The notes under the pieces: model-generated
Seen by the model: the letters and a program-made list of their open reading frames with translations, nothing else
What the model was told of the DNA's origin: nothing
Database searches by the model: none
Shown here: positions 12,318 to 25,179 of the stretch, piece after piece
Numbering within the stretch: the stretch's first letter is position 1
How the letters are laid out: each line of letters begins with the position of its first letter
Translations under genes and position numbers: made by a program
Assembly (NCBI GenBank): GCA_032622095.1
Contig: CP136062.1
Location: 143,858,351 to 143,922,350 of the forward strand
Length of the DNA stretch: 64,000 bases
Direction of reading: 5' to 3'
Source of the DNA: Siphonodentalium dalli
Taxonomy: Eukaryota > Mollusca > Scaphopoda > Gadilida > Siphonodentaliidae

Positions 12318-13224
12318 TAATGATACATGTAGTAAGAATGCGATATTACCGACAAAAGACACTTTGTGTGAACCTAGAATTTGTTTATATACAGCATGTA
12401 AAGAGTGTGCGATAAGCAAAACACTCAATACCGTGGCCATTTGTTTTGAGAGAGTGATTCACGGTGACCCATTAAACACCAAAATATTGAGTGGAGAGGA
12501 AAAGCTCGGATAGAGCGAGTTAACGTGTAATTATAAACATATAATGAATGAAAATCAGCCAGTTACTCGTAATTCTTTTGTTTTTGTGGCATATCGCTTG
12601 TGAAACGCTTTCTGAAGACGAACACTGATTATAAAGTTTACCTGTGTTATTCTTCTGTAAAACAGCTGAGGATATATCTCAATGTGGGTTGGTAATTTGG
12701 AGCATTAGCCTCCTAGTCACAACTTATGAGTGTTGCGGTTCTATTTCAAGGCAATCACGACTGGTACGATTCTATACAGGATATTTATATTCGAACGGTT
12801 TCTGCGCGATTATGACTGTAGCGTATGTTATCTGCATAATTGAACAGGTAAATTAAGATATAAGTGTAAGACTATCTAGTATAACAGAATATTAGGTGGC
12901 ATTACCTTCACTTCGAGTGTCAAACCCTAACTGTAACCGTAACCCTAACACATACGGAGAATGGAGGGTGGTGCATGGTTTCGTGTATTCTTACATGCAT
13001 GAAGGATATACCCAACACAACAAAACGTGGCGACAAGGACCCTTCGTCGATATTAGAAGTTACAATCCCAACACTCCGTGCAATCGCTATAGAAGCGGAA
13101 TCCACTCGATAAATGCACGTACATTGTATAGTGTGAGTATACTAGTGGAGTAGCTTAACACAAAATCGTTCACTTTTCGATTAAAGCATGAAACTTTCAG
13201 AGTTGGTTGGGTATGTGGTCCATA
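12318..13224. other. Non-genic stretch
   Basis: A short CCCTAA-like cluster lies near 12926-12950. It is only two or three degenerate units and is not a telomere. Nothing else recognised. Confidence 0.3.
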
Positions 13225-16200
13225 TCAAACAGTTAGCTGGTTCCAGGATTTTGGTGACCCCTTGACCTTCAAATTGACGTTGACATTTCGAAAATTGGAG
13301 ATTTAGGGTATCTATTTTGTATCCAATATGATATGTAGGCACTGGAGATTATCGAAGCGATACCATGGATGTCCGCCTTTGTATCCACATTCAATTTGTC
13401 CTCGATAATCCAAAATGGCCACCATAATGGACGCCAAAATTAAAAAATTTGACTTTTTACACTAATATCTTTAATATCAGTTTCTGCTTGTTTGGAACTG
13501 TTTGAGAATTGTAAATTTATTTTGTATTGGTCATGTTAACTGATAATTGGAGCAATGAAATATGCCATGGGCTTCCTGCCAACTCCGATCCCTTAAGCAT
13601 TCGATTTTACAGAACACGGTATAAAAAAATCACCATTGGGATTCTAGTCATATTTCGTCGAGAAATGGGAACAACTGTGCAATCTAAGTGACACATTCCA
13701 TTTCTTATGAATATTCCAACTCAATTGTACCCAAATTGTCACTTGGAAAAAATGTAAATATTGCCTCAGCGAGTCATGCAACCGCATAAAAGTTGTGGTT
13801 GATGAAACAATTACTATTCTGTCTTAAAGATATTGAATACTACCATTTCTGATGCACCTTGGGTAATTTGCTACTATTTTAAACACTGACATTACCGGAA
13901 TTATTGGATTTTTCTATCACAAACTTGACATCAAAGTCTACAAAAATAAACGTTTTAGGTTAAGACAATTTTCTCAAGTAAAATGGAACTATCTTTGGTA
14001 TCGAAGGTGTTTATCGTTTTCATATGTTTTAAATGTGTCACATTGATCTGTTTTGGACAATATTTACTCAAGATGGTATGCAAAATGGCAAAAAAAGGTA
14101 AAAAAGTTGATTTTTCATATATATCCCGAATATCATTCTCTGATGTTCCGAAAAGGTAGCAAATTGTGACTCACTTTGTATTAACCATGTTACTTATGAG
14201 TCATGACAAATTAATTATAAAGGATGCAGTTTGGGATTCTGACCTTTTTGTCGTACGGAAATGGACAGATCTTTGAAACAGAACTGAAAGGGGCATTATA
14301 TTGAGGCTACTCAGGCAATACAGTTGTGGCTCATTGGCATCGAAATGACCAATGTCAGGAAAACCGTTTCCCCCAATGTGCATATAAACCTCCATCAGGA
14401 CGTTGAACTCTCTGACATTACCTCTTTCTCCATTAACACATCCCTGAGTTATTGTGTAAAGCTATATCCACCCAAATGTGTGTGTGTGTGTGTGTGTAGC
14501 TCTACACCACATTAATGACCATACAGTCACTTCCTCTCACCATTGGCCATACAATTACTCCATGTATATATATTTGCCACACCCATGGCCATGTCGTCAC
14601 TCAAGATATACATATACACCACACACATATTCCATAGAGTCACATAGAGTCAATCCAAGTATACATATACACACCAATGTCCATACATAAGATATATATA
14701 TACCAATACCCCGCTCACACAACCATTCATACACGCCAGGCTTGCATATACTCCTCACTCCTGACAATTCAGCCACTCGCTTTATAGTCATAACCACATT
14801 CGTGGTCATATAGTCAATCATTGTTTACCAATTCACATCACCATTGGCCATATTTTTACCCCATATACACATATTGGACACACCAATGGTCATATAGCCA
14901 CTAAAGATATACACCCCACCCATTCCTATAAAGTCACTCCAGGTATACATATACACATCACCAGTGGCCATGCAGCTTTCAAGACATACAGTACCCTGCA
15001 CATCACCTCAACATTGGCCATACGGTCACTTCCTGTATACATACTGACCACACACATGACCATATAGCCATTCAAGATATAAATATACACCCCACTCATG
15101 GCCATATAGTCACTCCAGTTGTACGTATACACACCACTACTTGCCATACAACCATTCAATACATACCAGCACCCTGTACATCACGTCACCATTGGTATCC
15201 ACTCATACATATTTGCCACATACAAGGCATATAGCCACTCAAGATATACATATACATGTACACCCACACATGGCCATAGAGTCATTCCATGTTTACATAT
15301 ACACCTCAGCATTGAATGGATACACCAATACCACACGGCCATGTGTATACTCCAGACTTGCATATACACCTCACGCTTGACAATTCAGCCATTCGCTGTA
15401 TACTCATACATGTACACCCGATCCATGATCATACAGCGACTCCCTCCATACATATAGAGTCTTATAGACCCCATAATGATAATACACCAACAGCAAAGAT
15501 GCACATACATACCATATACACCTATGATCACAATGACACTTCATATATACCAACACACTCGCCAATGACCATCCATCTATATATGTATGCATATACACTT
15601 CAACAATGTTTATACAGCCGTTCCATGTACACCTATAATTATTATACCCATAAGCAGACAACCACTGATTATTTATCAATACACCCCAACCATGATCATA
15701 CAACCAATACATGTATACATATACACCCACCCACGACAATAAAGCCACCCAATGTACACCTGTACATTCCACACATGATCATAAAGTCACTCCATATATA
15801 CATAGACAACACACATATGACCATGTAGCTACTCTTGTTATACCCATACACCGCTTCAATGACCATACAGACACTTCACGTATACCTATGCACCTCATAC
15901 TTAGCACTCCTTGTATACCTGCATCCCACCATTAACACCACACCCATGCCACAGGGACACTCGTTGTATAACCAGTCTCACCATTATACGCCATGTTTAC
16001 ATATTCACATCACCTGTGACCACAAAGTCACTGACTACCATTTTTACAAACATCATGTATTAAGTTGATCAATGTTGATCAATTTTAATGCTAATTTGTC
16101 AATAAATTGGTCCGGCTCAGCTTAGTTTCAAAGTTCTGCAAGCCCAATTATTTTCAGAAACATGGCCAGAATCTCAAAAGAAGGTTTTAGGCAAAATTCC

Positions 16201-17375
16201 ATAATGTATCCTTTAAAATGAATTTGTCATGCCTCACAACGTACTGGGACAACCAGAATAGAACCTATAGTTTTCACTTGATTAAGTAACATGCTTAATA
16301 ACAAAGTAGGTTACAACTTTCTCATGTTAGTATTCAATCTATATAAGACAGAATAGTCAATTTTTGTCATCAACCACAACTTGTATGCGATTGCATGGCA
16401 CGCAGCATGGTGCAATCTTTACCATTTTCCACATTTTATCCCCTATTTTTGCAGCCATTTCGAGCCGAAGTGACAATTTTGGTATATTGAGTTGGAATAT
16501 GGATAAGAAATGGAACGTTTCACTAAAAGTGCACAGTTTTGCCCATTTCTTGATGAAATATGAGTAGAAATCACAATGGCGATTTTTGGTAAAATATTAT
16601 ACCGTTTTCTTTAAATTAACATTTTTGAGGGATCAGATGGGGTTTTGACTCCATGAATGGCATTTCATTGCTCCAAGTGTCAGTTAACATGAACAATACA
16701 ACACAAAGTCACCATTCTCAACCAGTACCAAACAGCATAAACTGATCTAAAAGATATTGGAGAAAAAAATCAAATTTTCCACTTCCGGCTGCCATTTTGG
16801 CCGCCATTTTTGCAGCCATTTTGAGCCAAAGTGACAATTTTGGTACTAATGACTTGGAATATGCATAAGAAATGGAATGCTTCACTAAAATTGCACAGGT
16901 CTTCCCATTTCTTGATGAAATAATAGTAGAAATCTAATGGTGATTATTGTTAAAAATTTATACCGCTTTCTGTAAAATCGAATTTTTGAGGGATCAGAAG
17001 GGTTTCTGACTTCGTGAATGGCACACGTCATTGCTCCAATGGTCAGCTAACCTGAACTATACAACATAAAGTCACAATTCTCAACCAGTACCAAACAGCA
17101 TAAACTGATCTTAAAGATATTAGAGAGAAAACAAATCAAATTTTCCACTTCCAGCTGCCATTTTGGCGGCCATCTTGGACGGTGAGTTCCAATTTTACCC
17201 TATAATGGTGGCATTTTATCTTATCTTCCCAAAATGTATACATTTGTATACATATGACAAGATTGTCTCATTATAATTTGCATCAAACTGACTTAGTAAC
17301 CCGTCTGAAAAAGCGGCGGCCATGTTGGGCGCCATCTTGAATTTAACGGGTTCCACTTAACCGAAAGCTGGAACC
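13225..17375. mobile_element. Composite element: kilobase-long inverted arms around a minisatellite
   Basis: The left arm (about 13225-14300) and right arm (about 16080-17375) are reverse complements in the same block order: AGCTGGTTCCAG at the outer ends, then CCAAAATGGC, AATATCTTTAA, GGAGCAATGA, TTCGATTTTACAGAA and CATTCCATTTCTTATG. The right arm contains a further tandem duplication of about 361 bp (16451-16811 and 16812-17165). The arms are diverged, so the structure is old. No transposase frame was found. It is organised like a foldback transposon with a repetitive core. Confidence 0.75.
14475..16060. repeat. Minisatellite core of the composite, units of about 42-50 bp
   Basis: Degenerate units follow the pattern ATGGCCATATAGTCACTCC, then a variable joint and ATACATATACACCCCACC. 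I estimate more than thirty units. A (TG)n run at 14477-14498 lies at the left edge. Open frames through this array on both strands come from the repeat, not from a gene. Confidence 0.85.
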
Positions 17376-18659
17376 AGCTTGATTATGATCAGGTATACAG
17401 TGGACAATATATGTGCGACGTTTGGTGCTCTAATCCGGAAGTGAGCGATTCTTCTGTTATTGTGCGCTAAGGGACTCCACTATACGTGCGATTAATTACT
17501 CGTCTGCTAGAACTTACATTTTCCAATATTTTTTCACGTGTGATGCGACACAATGCGCGAATAAATAAAATAAACTAATAATAGGTTCTCACAACAAGGA
17601 AGTTTGTCTCGACCAAACATTAGGTCCTTTGAACAGTTATTATTGATATTTGGAAAACACTTATCAATGGATCTATATACTTATAATAGAACTGACTTTG
17701 AATGTCCTACACATTTGTCACAAAACCCCACGTACCGATCATTGAGACTGCGTGTTATTGAATAAGATCTTTTATCGTTTTAGTTTGTCAAGGAGACTAT
17801 TAAATGACTGAACTTGAAGATAGACCTGACTGTGTCATGCTGTGTGCGTATACTTTGTATAATTGGGGCATTTAAAGGACATTTGGATTATTAAACTTTA
17901 GATATGTATGAAACAATGCTGGAATCTAAGGTTGATCTACATTTGTATATCAGTCGTGATGGTTGTGCTGGAAGAAATTATCTAAGGGCACAAAGATTGA
18001 TGGTGGACTTGATGGATGGTTACAAAGTGGTGTGTCAGTCAATTTTAAGAATGAGACTAAAAGAAAAGTGCAGCATATGAATATTGGACACCTAATATCG
18101 AACAATGGGTATTTTTAAATTGTCTGACACAATAGTTTGGTAAATCGGTATAGAGTGCTTTCGAAGTATTGGATAAATTTACAAAGGAAAACTTCAATAT
18201 TTCCACATAACAAAGTTGAAGGTTGAGCATTTCATCTATGGTACTATATTAACCAACTAAACTGAAGTGAGACTCACCCCTGGTTATGTAGTCCTGCTAA
18301 GTTTCTATGATGTTGGGGGATCCTGATGAATTGAAATGATGTTGGTGGGACAAACTGATGGTGCTAAGATATAAATACAGTTGATACAGTACTATGGCTC
18401 ATGTAAGTTTTAGTCAGAGAACAAAAAGTCTGTATATCGGAATTTCTTGTATTTAGCTACCTATACTACGTGTATGACAATACGCTACGCGTAATTATCG
18501 ACCACATTTACATTAGTTTTATATTGATAACAATTGTTAAACATTCTTATCATTTTCAGTAGTTGATATATACATACAAATAAACAATCTCTTATTAATA
18601 CTGCATGACAACAATCGGTCAGAGTAGTAAACGACCCACAACTAAACATATGTATTGTA
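17376..18659. other. Non-genic stretch with single copies of two dispersed repeats
   Basis: A GCAACAAGGAAGTTTGTC-family motif lies at 17590-17614, and a copy of the 5.0-kb satellite unit at 17775-17970. No exon recognised. Confidence 0.4.
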
Positions 18660-19160
18660 ATCACTTTTAAAATTATGGGCAATTGTCCATGTATAACAAA
18701 TTTGAATCGCGATCGATTATTTCTTGAAAGTGGCAACTCGAAACAGGAACGTGGTTTGTTCCATCCAAGAACGTGAGCTCTTGGTTTGAATGTCCACCAG
18801 TATCACTAACGCTCAATTGGTCACTCTCCTCGGTTTTTTTTTGGTGATAAATGTACCCAAGTACTGAAAATCATAATAAAGGTACAGTAATGCTCTAAGT
18901 AATCGACTTCTTAACCACAGCAGAATTATGGGTAACTTTACAGGATTTAGTCGGAAATATGGCTTGTTGCCATTCATCGGAAAGCTCTCGGGGAGAGCTT
19001 TCCGATGAATTAACCGGCCATAATTTCAACCGAAAGTTGACGTGAAAAGACACTCGAAATTTTCTCCGATTGCTGACTATACAGCTTCTGCAAGGATGCA
19101 TGGTTGCAGGAATAAAGGGGTATCAATTCATTGGAACAATAGCTAAAACAAGACAGACAC
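18660..19160. repeat. Duplicated module, copy A
   Basis: This matches 19720-20047 and then 20397-20545, sharing for example GAATCGCGATCGATTATTTC, CCACCAGTATCACTAACGCT and AGGATGCATGGTTGCAGGAA. A perfect 18-bp palindrome, ATTCATCGGAAAGCTCTC with its complement, lies at 18972-19010. Open frames over it are not conserved as protein. Confidence 0.85.
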
Positions 19161-19179
19161 ATTATTTATATGTTAAGTC

Positions 19180-19422
19180 AGTGACTTTGTGGTCACAGGT
19201 GATGTGAATAGGTAAACATGGCGTATAATGGTGAGACTGGTTATACAAGGAGTGTCCCTATATCATGGGTGTGGTGTTAAGGGTGAGATGCAGGTATGCA
19301 AGGAGTGTCCCTATATCATGGGTGTGGTGTTAATGGTGAGATGCAGGTATACAAGGAGTGCTAAGTATGAGGTGAATAGGTATACGTGAAGTGTCTGTAT
19401 GGTCATTGAAGCGGTGTTGGTT
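19180..19422. repeat. Inverted copy of the minisatellite end, part 1
   Basis: This is the reverse complement of about 15835-16035, including GTATACAAGGAGTG and CATGGGTGTGGTGTTAA units. The CCCTATATCATGGGTG segment is locally duplicated. Confidence 0.8.
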
Positions 19423-19545
19423 GTTTGCTCGGCTGAATAGAAGGGCGTTTGTTTTATCCGGATTGAAATTCACTAGCCACCTAGCGGCCCAGTCATGAAG
19501 GGAGTTTAAATCACAATTGAGATTTGTTTCAATATCTTCAGTAAT
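19423..19545 (-). pseudogene. Reverse-transcriptase fragment of a non-LTR retrotransposon
   Basis: About forty residues include DLNSLHDWAARWLVNFNPDKT followed by a FSR-type end. This matches the known segment downstream of the catalytic YADD box in Jockey/CR1-like reverse transcriptases: a DL-x-x-L-x-x-WA-x-x-W core, then FNP-x-KT and L-x-F-(S/T)-R. The catalytic part is absent, so it is a dead scrap. It is bordered on both sides by sequence from the 14.5-16.0 kb minisatellite in reverse orientation. Confidence 0.75.
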
Positions 19546-19559
19546 GATGTTTGTAAAAA

Positions 19560-19660
19560 TGGTAGTCAGTGACTTTGTGGTCACAGGTGATGTGAATAGG
19601 TAAACATGGCGTAATAATGATGAGACTGGTTATACAAGGAGTGTCCCTATATGTTCGTTT
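19560..19660. repeat. Inverted copy of the minisatellite end, part 2
   Basis: AGTCAGTGACTTTGTGGTCA and the following bases repeat the start of the 19180 block. Parts 1 and 2 enclose the reverse-transcriptase scrap. Confidence 0.8.
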
Positions 19661-19719
19661 TTGTTATGATATACTTATCATAAATAGTTCATAATCTTTT
19701 TTAAACCTTTCCCGTCCTT

Positions 19720-20545
19720 ATAAAATTATGGGCAATTGTCTATTTATGACAAATTTGAATCGCGATCGATTATTTCGTGAAAGTGGCAACTCGAAACAGG
19801 AACGTGGTTTGTTCCATCCAAGAACGTGAGTTCTTGGTTTGAATGTCCACCAGTATCACTAACGCTCAATTGGTCACTCTCCTCGGTTTTTTGTTTTGGT
19901 GATAAATGTACCCAAGTACTGAAAATCATAATAAAGGTACAGTAATGCTCTAAGTAATCGACTTCTTAACCACAGCAGAATTATGGGTAACTTTTCAGGA
20001 TTTAGTCGGAAATATGGCTTGTTGCCATTCATCGGAAAGCTCTCGGGATGTGGTTAAGAAGTCGATTACTTAGAGCATTACTGTACCCTGGTCGATCGAT
20101 TCTCAAATTTGAACGAGATTTAAATGGAAATTCCTTTGGTTTTAATCAGTTTCTTTCAGTTTTAAATTGTTTGAGCTCCTCTAAATTGAAAGGGTGTAGT
20201 CCCGATGAAGTATATCAACTAATGTATCCTTTGATATGTTGTCGTGCAGTGTAACACAAAAATACTCCGTCGACCCCAGATGAACCTGAGTAACTTTATC
20301 ACGATTTTCCCCAACCTGGGTACCTTTATCACAATTTCAGAACATGGGAATCTTTATCACAAAAAATCGATGAGAGTGATCAATTCAGCATCATTAACCG
20401 GAAGTTGACGTGAAAAGACACCGCTTTTCTTCGAAATTTTCTCCGATTGCTGACTCTACAGCTTCTGCAAGGATGCATGGTTGCAGGAATAAGGGGGTAT
20501 CAATTCATTGGAACAATAGCTAAAACAAGACAGACACAATTTATA
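19720..20545. repeat. Duplicated module, copy B, split by a 350-bp insertion
   Basis: Homology with copy A breaks at 20047 and resumes at about 20397. The inserted block begins with an inverted copy (20046-20088) of the preceding 19935-19980 sequence, so a stem of about 43 bp can form. A 77-codon frame just downstream at 20596 has no recognisable domain. Confidence 0.8.
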
Positions 20546-21473
20546 TATGCCTGGATTGAGCACATACTATGCTTTGAGATTTTTATACAAATATAATGTT
20601 AATGGGGGTAGCAAGAGTTATGCCCCTTGATTATATGTCAGAGAATGAAATTTTGATGCAAAATTTGCCAAAAATAAAAAAAATTTGGACCGTGGGATAC
20701 AAAAACAAGATTTTTCCGAGCAAACCACCTATGTTGTCAAGAAGAACACCGTTTCCTCACAATAATATTCAAAAGTTCAAACTTCTCACCACTGGGATTT
20801 TCACTATGTCGCAGCGATTTACTACTTGACACTGGTGAGATAAATATCACCTGAAACATTTTTTTTCAAAACTTAAAGACATCCTCTAAAAAAATTACAC
20901 ATTCCTAACTAACCATTTATCAATAAACATGCCATACCCATGGTGTGAGAAAACACTGTTTCCCTAGTGTAAGAAATTTACCCCTCCCCTACTGATCATT
21001 CGAAACTGTGGAGTGTCTCCATTGTTGAAATATCGGAGAATATATTTATCTATATAATTGGTGACGTCACACAATCAGATTTATAGCTTATATGCCATGT
21101 GGTCGTTACTATCCCTCCTTCCAAATTGCGTATATTCATAACATGGAGGTAATTGAGCCATGCCGTTTAATAAATATGTACTATGTGAGTCGATCCTATG
21201 TTTTCGTCCACATTCTTGTATATACCAGAACACAATTAGCAGTACATACGTTTTCGAATATTCTGGTTTGCATGTGTATAATGAGCGCTTAAATACTCCA
21301 ATCCTGATGCTAATTTATGTAGATATGAAGTTATCCCTGTCGGCAGTCTCGTCCACTAGATGCTACCTTTACACAAAAGATTGCATTGTATTCATGTCCG
21401 GCGTATCATGTTCCTGCAAGTAGTATTTGTTATGCTTCCAATTACTATTAAATGTATATGCACAGACGAACCA
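20546..21473. other. Non-genic stretch
   Basis: An AATTGGTGACGTCACA motif at about 21057-21072 recurs at 57289-57304. No exon recognised. Confidence 0.35.
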
Positions 21474-22065
21474 TTCATATGCACGCAACAAGGAAGTTTG
21501 TCGAGGAGAAACCATTCCATTCGTTTGAAAAGTTAATATTGATATTGGAGATCATCAATAATTGAATGTACTGTAGTTTAAGTTATTGAGTTGTCATTCG
21601 TGTTGATCAATAGAAGTGTGGTTTAAATGAGTTACAGCCTTACAAGTCAAATGTCCATAAACTATTCGAAAAATTCATATGCACGCAACAAGGAAGTTTG
21701 TCGAGGAGAAACCATTTCATTCATTTGAAAAGTTAATATTGATATTGGAGATCATCAATAATTGAATGCACTGCATGGAGTTTAATTTATTGAGTTGTCA
21801 TTCGTGTTGATCAATGGTAGTGGGGTTTAAATGAGTTACAGCCTTACAAGTCAAATGTCCATAAACTATTCGAAAAATTCATATGCACGCAACAAGGAAG
21901 TTTGTCGAGGAGAAAACATTTCATTCATTTGAAAAAGTTAATATTGATATTGGAGATCATCAATAATTGAATGCACTTGAGTTTAATTTATTGAGTTGTC
22001 ATTCGTGTCATCAATGAAAGTGGAGTTTAACTGAGTTACAGGCCAAATGTCCATAAACAAATCCC
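21474..22065. repeat. Three-unit satellite, about 200-bp period
   Basis: Units begin with GCACGCAACAAGGAAGTTTG at 21481, 21681 and 21885 and are very similar throughout, for example TTAATATTGATATTGGAGAT and GAGTTACAGCC. The first 22 bases belong to a motif dispersed over the left half of the window. Confidence 0.9.
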
Positions 22066-23033
22066 AGCTGACCACCATATGTTAATGATGTCTATTTCCG
22101 GCTGAATCTCTCCTGGATCAGACCGCATATTTCATTGGACTGAAATAGATATGGCTTCTTTCATCTTTCTTCTTCATTGTAATAATTGGGTTATGATGTT
22201 ATAACATGCAATTAAAATTTAACTCAACAATTTGATAGGAAAGAGGTTCACTTATATGATCTTATTTGGATACATCTCATTGTGATGCCAAAAGATAAAG
22301 AAACCTCATGTGATAGCCTCCTTTTGGGCAAAACACAACAAAATCAGACCGCCTCATAATGAATTGTTTTATCTGGATCAGTTTGTGAGGATGAGCGAGA
22401 TCGACGTACGGTTTAGTTATATATACAACTAGCAGGTTAGCCCGCCACTGGCGGCATTCGTCCCATGGCTTTGTTCGAAAAAGCAATTGCAACAGGTTCC
22501 GAGACACTTGTGCTGCATTTGCACCAAATTTCGGCAATAGTCAGAAACATGACAATTTTAATTTAATTTTTTGTTTTTCAATGAGTTAATTTTTTTGTTT
22601 TTCAATGAGTTAATTGTGCTTTTTTAATTTTTTAATTTAATTTTTTGTTTTTAAATTTTACCCGATTTTTTTTGGTTTTTCAAGGAGTTAATTGTGCCTT
22701 TTTAATTTTGTTTTTCAATTTTACCCGATTTTTGTTTGTTTTTCAATGAACCCGTCCATGACACTTCCCGTATTTAGCAAGTTTGAGCTCAATCGGTTCG
22801 AGTCTATAAAGGACACACTCATATATATGACACTTCCCGTAGGTAGCAAGTTTGAGCTCAATCGGCATTCCCTGGAATTTCCCAGTCACCAACGCGGCGT
22901 AATTTTGGTACATATATAGAGACCAATTGTCCATCGGCTGCCATGTGTAGTAAAGATGTCTTATAAGCCGACATTGCCGTGGGGATGCCCGTTCCTACAC
23001 GCGTTTTCGATTCTATGAAGTACCCACATATAT

Positions 23034-23040
<7 letters not shown>

Positions 23041-23090
<50 letters not shown>
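23041..23090. repeat. (TA)n microsatellite in unit 1
   Basis: An almost pure TA run of nearly 50 bp, matched by a second run at 24494-24529 in unit 2 with a different length. Confidence 0.95.
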
Positions 23091-23091
<1 letters not shown>

Positions 23092-24480
23092 GGAAGTTTC
23101 AAATTATATAGATAGATTGGCAGATTCCAGTAGCTTTATAACGGTATATCTGGGGAGAAATCTGATGCTATATTCGTGATTATCTGGGATGATTTCGGTA
23201 TTATACTGTAAAAACAAAACGCGCCATCCGTGCTCGCAGGGAATAAATTTCGAGCGATAACGTTTGCGTAAATACGAAATTGTGAGTGGTGGTTTGTAAC
23301 CGGGATTTCTGAGAAGCATTATGCCTATAACTACCCCCCCCCCTAAGCCCTGACCTAAGTGTCATACATACTATAACAATGATGTTGTAAGAGCTCCAAT
23401 AAATCTCCCCGCATAGGCAAGCACTCAATGTTCCCGTATTACTATGCAGATGCTAATAACGTTGAATGGGAAACAGACGCTCTTTATAGAGATGCGTCAA
23501 AAACAAACGCTCATTAAATAATCACTTGATTAACCCACGCCGTGCCTTTGTGGTGATTTGAGATTGGAGAACGGGTTCTCTGAGCTTCTCTAAAACGCGA
23601 CCACGTTCGTGTCGGTGAGATTTGACACTTACATACATGTAGGAAGTTTGAGCTCAATATGTACACGCGTTTTGGATTCTATGAAGTACCCACACACATA
23701 TATACACACATATATATATACGAAGTCTCAAAATATATAGTATAGATAGACTAGCAGGTTAGCCCGCCACTGGCGGCATTCGTCCCATGGCTTTGTTCGA
23801 AAAAGCAATTGCAACAGGTTCCGAGACACTTGTGCTGCATTTGCAGCAGATTTCGACAATAGTCAGAAACATGACAATTTTAATTTAATTTTTTGTTTTT
23901 CAATGAGTTAATTATTTAGTTTTTCAATGAGTTAATTGTGCCTTTTTAATTTTTTAATTGAATTTTTTGTTTTTAAATTTTACCCGATTTTTGTTGGTTT
24001 TTCAAGGAGTTAATTGTGCCTTTTTAATTTTGTTTTTCAATTTTACCCAAATTTTTTTTTTTTTTTCAATGAACCCGTCCATGACACTTCCCGTATTTAG
24101 CAAGTTTGAGCTCAATCGGTTCGCGTCTATAAAGGACACACACACATATATATGACACTTCCCGTAGGTAGCAAGTTTGAGCTCAATCGGCTTTCCCTGG
24201 AATTTCCCAGTCAATATTTAGCAAGTTTGAGCTCAATCGGTTCGAGTCTATAAAGGACACACTCATATATATGACACTTCCCGTAGGTAGCAAGTTTGAG
24301 CTCAATCGGCATCCCTGGAATTTCCCAGTCACCAACGCGGCGTAATTTTGGTACATATATAGAGACCAATTGTCCATCGGCTGTCATGTGTAGTAAAGAT
24401 GTCTTATAAGCCGACATTGATGTGGGGATGCCCGTTCCTACACGCGTATTCGTTTCTATGAAGTACCCACATATATACAC

Positions 24481-24493
<13 letters not shown>

Positions 24494-24529
<36 letters not shown>
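24494..24529. repeat. (TA)n microsatellite in unit 2
   Basis: The counterpart of the run at 23041-23090; it is shorter. Confidence 0.95.
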
Positions 24530-24530
<1 letters not shown>

Positions 24531-25179
24531 GGAAGTTTCAAATTATATAGATAGATTGGCAGATTCCAGTAGCATTATAACGGTATATCTGGGGAGAAAT
24601 CTGATGCTATATTCGTGATTATCTGGGATGATTTCGGTATATACTGTAAAAACAAAGCGCGCCATCCGTGCTCGCAGGGAATAAATTTCGAGCGATAACG
24701 TTTGCGTAAATACGAAATTGTGAGTGTTGGTTTGTAACCGGGATTTCTGAGAAGCATTATGCCTATAACTACCCCCCCCCCCTAAGTCTGACCTAAGTGT
24801 TATACATACTATAACAATGATGTTGTAAGAGCTCCAATAAATCTCCCCGCATAGGCAAGCACTCAATGTTCCCGTATAACTATGCAGATGCTAATAACGT
24901 TGAATGGGAAACAGACGCTCTTTATAGAGATGCGTCAAAAACAAACGCTCATTAAATAATCACTTGATTAACCCACGCCGTGCCTTTGTGGTGATTTGAG
25001 ATTGGAGAACGGGTGCTCTGAGCTTCTCTAAACCGCGACCACGGTCGTGTCGGTGGTATTTGACACTTACATAGGAAGTTTGAGCTCAATATATACACGC
25101 GTTTTGGATTCTATGAAGTACCCACACACATATATACACACATATATATATACGAAGTCTCAAAATATATAGTATAGAT

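Larger units (their letters stand above)
22429..25179. repeat. Recent tandem duplication of a 1.3-1.4 kb unit
   Basis: Unit 1 (22429-23750) and unit 2 (23751-25179) both start with CTAGCAGGTTAGCCCGCCAC and end with GAAGTCTCAAAATATATAGT. They are nearly identical. Unit 2 has an extra copy of a segment with CACTTCCCGTA and AGCAAGTTTGAGCTCAATCG. Each unit has a T-rich array built on TTTTTCAATGAGTTAATT, a long TA microsatellite and a short C-run. No protein is apparent; similar frames in both units reflect the duplication. Confidence 0.92.

Noticed and set aside
12926-12950. CCCTAA-like telomeric motif
   Set aside because: Only two or three degenerate units; not an array.
14201-16068. Many open frames on both strands
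   Set aside because: All are threaded through the 42-50-bp minisatellite; the peptides simply echo the repeat.
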